Source: Coneutiohabitans thermophilus
GTDB lineage: Bacteria > Zhuqueibacterota > Zhuqueibacteria > Zhuqueibacterales > Zhuqueibacteraceae
Direction of reading: 5' to 3'
Length of the DNA: 64,000 nt
NCBI GenBank assembly: GCA_034505235.1
Contig: JAPDQY010000005.1
Location: forward strand, 3,634-67,633
The notes below the pieces were generated by a model. It had not been told where the DNA came from. It saw nothing but the letters and a program-made list of their open reading frames with translations, and searched no databases. Position 1 is the stretch's first letter. Each line of letters opens with the position of its first letter. The position numbers and the translations under genes were made by a program. Shown piece after piece: positions 61,524 to 64,000 of the stretch.

Positions 61524-63530
61524 ATGCCTCACAAGCGGGTTCGACTGTGGTCCGCCGTGATGTTGTTGTTGGTACTGTTTTGTGACACTGGTGGTGCCCA
61601 AACGCGGCTGCCGGCGATCTTTTCCGATCACATGGTCCTGCAGCAGAAAATGCGCATTCCGCTTTGGGGCAGTGCGCCGCCGGGTGCCACTGTCACGGTG
61701 CAACTTGGGCGGCAACGCCAAACGGCCCGGGTTGATGCCCGGGGGCAATGGCGGGTGCACTTGCATCCCATGCCGGCGGGTGGGCCTTACGAACTGCTGG
61801 TATGGAGCAGTGACACGCTGCGTTTTCGCAATGTCATGATCGGCGAGGTGTGGCTGTGCTCCGGCCAGTCCAACATGGAAATGCCGCTGGTGAGCACATG
61901 GGCGAAGGTGAACAATTTCCGCGAGGAAGTCGCGGCAGCCAATCATCCCAATCTGCGGTTGCTGCTCATCAAGCGGGCCAAAAGCACCAAACCGCAAAGC
62001 GAGGCCGACACCGAGGGCTGGAAGGTGTGTGACACCACCAGCGTGAAGAATTTCTCCGCCACCGCCTATTTTTTCGGCCGCCATTTGCAGCAAAAGCTCG
62101 GCGTGCCGGTGGGGCTGATTCAAAGTGCGTGGGGCGGCACCGTGGTGGAGGCCTGGACCAGCGGGGCCTCGCTGAAAACTGTGCCGGACATCAAAGGCTT
62201 CGTCGAGCTGCTGGAAAAGACAGCACGCGACAGCATTTTCGATCAGGCCCTTTATGAGAAGAACCTGCAGGGCTGGCACCATCAGATTGCCGAGTTGGAT
62301 CGCCAGGCCGCGGGCAGCGATCTGCCCTGGTGGGAGCCGCAACGCGAGGATCAAAACTGGCAGGTGATGGAGTTGCCCACGGTTTGGGAACGTGCCGGCC
62401 TGGTGGATTTTGACGGCCTGGTTTGGTTCCGCAAGCATATCACTCTGCCGGAAACTGTTGCCGGCCGGAAACTGCGGTTACACCTCGGGCCGATAGATGA
62501 TTTCGACTGGACTTTTTTCAACGGCCGCGAAATCGGCCGCACCACCGTGTTCAATGTGCCGCGGCAGTATGAAGTGCCGGCGGACCTGGTGCAAGCCGGT
62601 GACAATGTCATCGCCGTGCGGGTGCTCGATACCGGCGGCAACGGTGGTTTTTACGGCCGGCCGGAACAGCTCTACCTGGTGGGAAGTGATTCCGTGCGGG
62701 TTGCGCTCGCCGGTGCCTGGCGCTTTCAATCCGGCTTGCGTCTGCGCGAGATTCCGCTGCCGCCGCCCTCGCCGCGCACACCCAACCGTCCAACCGTGCT
62801 CTACAACGCCATGATTGCGCCGCTGATCCCCTATGCTCTGCGCGGCGTGATTTGGTACCAGGGCGAAAGCAACGCCGCCCGCGCTTATCAATACCGCACG
62901 CTGTTCCCGCTGCTGATCCGGGACTGGCGCCGGCAATGGCAGCAGGGCGATTTCCCCTTCCTCTTTGTGCAGCTCGCCAATTACCAGGCGGTGAATACCG
63001 AACCGGTGGAAAGCGAGTGGGCCGAGCTGCGCGAGGCGCAAACCCTGGCGCTGGCCGAACCCAAGACCGGCATGGCCGTGACCATCGACATCGGCGACGC
63101 AAACGATATTCATCCCGGCAACAAGCAGGGCGTGGGTGAGCGCCTGGCATTGCAGGCGCGCCGCATTGCTTATGGCGAGAAGCTGGTGCACTCCGGCCCG
63201 CTTTACAAGGGCATGAAGATCGAAAACAATCGCATCCGCCTGTTCTTCGATCACACCGGGAGCGGGTTGCTGGCCGGCGGCAATCAGGAATTGCGCGGCT
63301 TCGCGATTGCCGGCGCCGATCGCAAGTTCGTATGGGCACACGCACAGATCGCGGGCAAAACCGTGGTGGTCAGCCATCCGCAAGTGCCACAGCCGGTGGC
63401 CGTGCGCTATGCCTGGGCGGGCAACCCGGTGTGCAATCTTTTCAATCGTGAAGGCCTGCCAGCCTCACCGTTCCGCACCGACGACTGGCCGGGGGTAACG
63501 CGGGAGACCCATTTGAACCGGCAGTATTGA
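61524..63530 (+). CDS. Sialate O-acetylesterase-like protein
   Basis: The 668-residue product from ATG 61524 (GGGAGGGAAG upstream) has a signal peptide (VMLLLVLFCDTGGAQ) and a SGNH-type esterase split by a jelly-roll insert: LCSGQSNMEMPLVS near residue 113 (nucleophile Ser), IQSAWGGTVVEAWTS, then after the insert YALRGVIWYQGESNAARAY and DIGDANDIHPGNKQGVGERL (catalytic Asp and His). It removes 9-O- or 4-O-acetyl groups from sialic acids, or acetyl groups from other glycans such as xylan. It is secreted, most likely periplasmic. With nanE at the other end of the window it hints at sialylated or acetylated glycans as food. Confidence 0.9.
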   Translation: MPHKRVRLWSAVMLLLVLFCDTGGAQTRLPAIFSDHMVLQQKMRIPLWGSAPPGATVTVQLGRQRQTARVDARGQWRVHLHPMPAGGPYELLVWSSDTLRFRNVMIGEVWLCSGQSNMEMPLVSTWAKVNNFREEVAAANHPNLRLLLIKRAKSTKPQSEADTEGWKVCDTTSVKNFSATAYFFGRHLQQKLGVPVGLIQSAWGGTVVEAWTSGASLKTVPDIKGFVELLEKTARDSIFDQALYEKNLQGWHHQIAELDRQAAGSDLPWWEPQREDQNWQVMELPTVWERAGLVDFDGLVWFRKHITLPETVAGRKLRLHLGPIDDFDWTFFNGREIGRTTVFNVPRQYEVPADLVQAGDNVIAVRVLDTGGNGGFYGRPEQLYLVGSDSVRVALAGAWRFQSGLRLREIPLPPPSPRTPNRPTVLYNAMIAPLIPYALRGVIWYQGESNAARAYQYRTLFPLLIRDWRRQWQQGDFPFLFVQLANYQAVNTEPVESEWAELREAQTLALAEPKTGMAVTIDIGDANDIHPGNKQGVGERLALQARRIAYGEKLVHSGPLYKGMKIENNRIRLFFDHTGSGLLAGGNQELRGFAIAGADRKFVWAHAQIAGKTVVVSHPQVPQPVAVRYAWAGNPVCNLFNREGLPASPFRTDDWPGVTRETHLNRQY

Positions 63531-63948
63531 GCACCGATGCCGGCCTTCGGAAGAAAGTCAACCGGCGGTCCTCGGGATCATGCGACGGCCAGATTGGCTT
63601 GTTCGCTCGCTGATTGGTGGGGAGGAGGGCGCCGCGCGTTCATTTGCCCGGTGGGAAAAGTCCGGCTGGTGATTGAGGTTGGGAGCTGTAAGGATTTCAC
63701 TGCCTGTCGCAATTGTTGCCGATCCCGTTTGACAATCGCAGTCCAAAGGTTTGAATCGGCTTCGCCCGTGTTTGGATTTTCGGCAGGGAGGGGTGTCCGG
63801 TGGAAACATCTGCAGCGCAACCCGGGAGCCAACCGATGCCGCCGGCGCGGGCAGAGCTGCAGTCATGCCATGATGCCGGTTTTCATATAAACAGAAAAAG
63901 CTGTCAAACTACGACAGCTTTTTCTGCAAATCTCCGGCGCCCAGGCGA
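63531..63948. other. Gene-free stretch with a strong terminator
   Basis: After the esterase gene no credible protein appears before the hairpin at 63892-63926. Confidence 0.5.
63892..63926. terminator. Bidirectional intrinsic terminator hairpin
   Basis: CAGAAAAAGCTGTC (63892-63905) and GACAGCTTTTTCTG (63913-63926) form a perfect 14-bp stem with a 7-base loop. A T-run occurs on either strand within the descending arm. It probably ends transcription of the esterase gene and of a convergent gene entering from the right. Confidence 0.8.
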
Positions 63949-64000
63949 TCACACTTGTCCGCCTTTGCGAAAATCAAGACTGGTCGGGCGCTGAGTCAGC
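63949..64000 (-). CDS. Possible C-terminal end of a gene entering from the right
   Basis: On the complement a frame is open from the window edge to TGA at 63951-63949, reading LTQRPTSLDFRKGGQV. It ends 22 bases before the strong terminator hairpin, as expected for a convergent gene. Only 16 residues are visible, so neither coding status nor function can be judged. Confidence 0.25.
   Translation of the reverse strand, partial: LTQRPTSLDFRKGGQV

Noticed and set aside
1..64000. tRNA, rRNA, CRISPR arrays, insertion sequences, prophage genes
   Set aside because: I looked through the gaps and gene list and saw no cloverleaf, spaced direct repeats, transposase or phage gene.

Overview
The window is a GC-rich bacterial chromosome segment, densely coding, with no rRNA, tRNA, CRISPR array, prophage or insertion sequence that I can recognise. 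Four proteins end in Por/type IX secretion (T9SS)-like C-terminal sorting domains (NYPNPFN-type or VVPNPYV-type), one is a PorV/PorQ-like outer-membrane protein, and one is a TonB-dependent receptor with an N-terminal carboxypeptidase-regulatory domain. That combination points to a Gram-negative of the Fibrobacterota-Chlorobiota-Bacteroidota superphylum. High GC and the absence of a SusD homologue fit a KSB1/Latescibacteria/Calditrichota-like lineage better than a typical Bacteroidota; this placement is inference.

Layout. 1-4010 (minus): a secreted tandem CBM9-like T9SS protein, nanE, and an FAD-dependent oxidoreductase cut by the window edge. 4011-4417: a divergent regulatory region with two near-identical sigma70-type promoters and a structured leader. 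4418-19522 (plus): one long apparent glycan-use operon (GH94 phosphorylase, TonB receptor, 1064-aa surface protein, PorV-like protein, GHL10 hydrolase, FAD oxidoreductase, DUF2334 deacetylase-like protein, ROK regulator). 19659-23268 (minus): a coupled pair, GHL10-like and GH38-like. 23338-24088: a frameshifted OppF-type ABC ATPase pseudogene.

24549-26877 (plus): an ECF sigma factor followed by two anti-sigma-like proteins, one fused to a cupin and one membrane-anchored. 26935-29771: an MlaE-MlaF-MlaD (MCE) lipid transporter. 29950-37290: ubiE, methylmalonyl-CoA epimerase, a hydantoinase-A-like protein, a degenerate ROK protein, an SDR, a beta-propeller protein and a SET-domain protein.

37668-58437, mostly minus: two six-hairpin glycosidases, a MetE C-terminal-like protein divergent from an AraC regulator, two PhyH dioxygenases, a double amidohydrolase, a class III aminotransferase, a GH38 alpha-mannosidase, a sugar isomerase-like TIM barrel, a Tat-exported class V aminotransferase, an Fpg/Nei glycosylase with an unusual N-terminus, an alpha/alpha-toroid protein and a second beta-propeller protein. 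58681-63530 (plus): a Gfo/Idh/MocA oxidoreductase and a sialate O-acetylesterase flank a badly decayed GH30-like pseudogene. A strong hairpin terminator lies near the right edge.

Taken together the genes describe a saprophytic glycan degrader. Secreted, T9SS-attached hydrolases and deacetylases act outside; a TonB/PorV-like/large-surface-protein module probably moves oligosaccharides in; and GH94, GH38, NanE, sialate esterase, sugar oxidoreductases and ROK proteins process mannose- and sialic-acid-containing material. The housekeeping block (Mla, UbiE, methylmalonyl-CoA epimerase) sits between the catabolic blocks. Two pseudogenes with multiple frameshifts stand out among otherwise intact genes.
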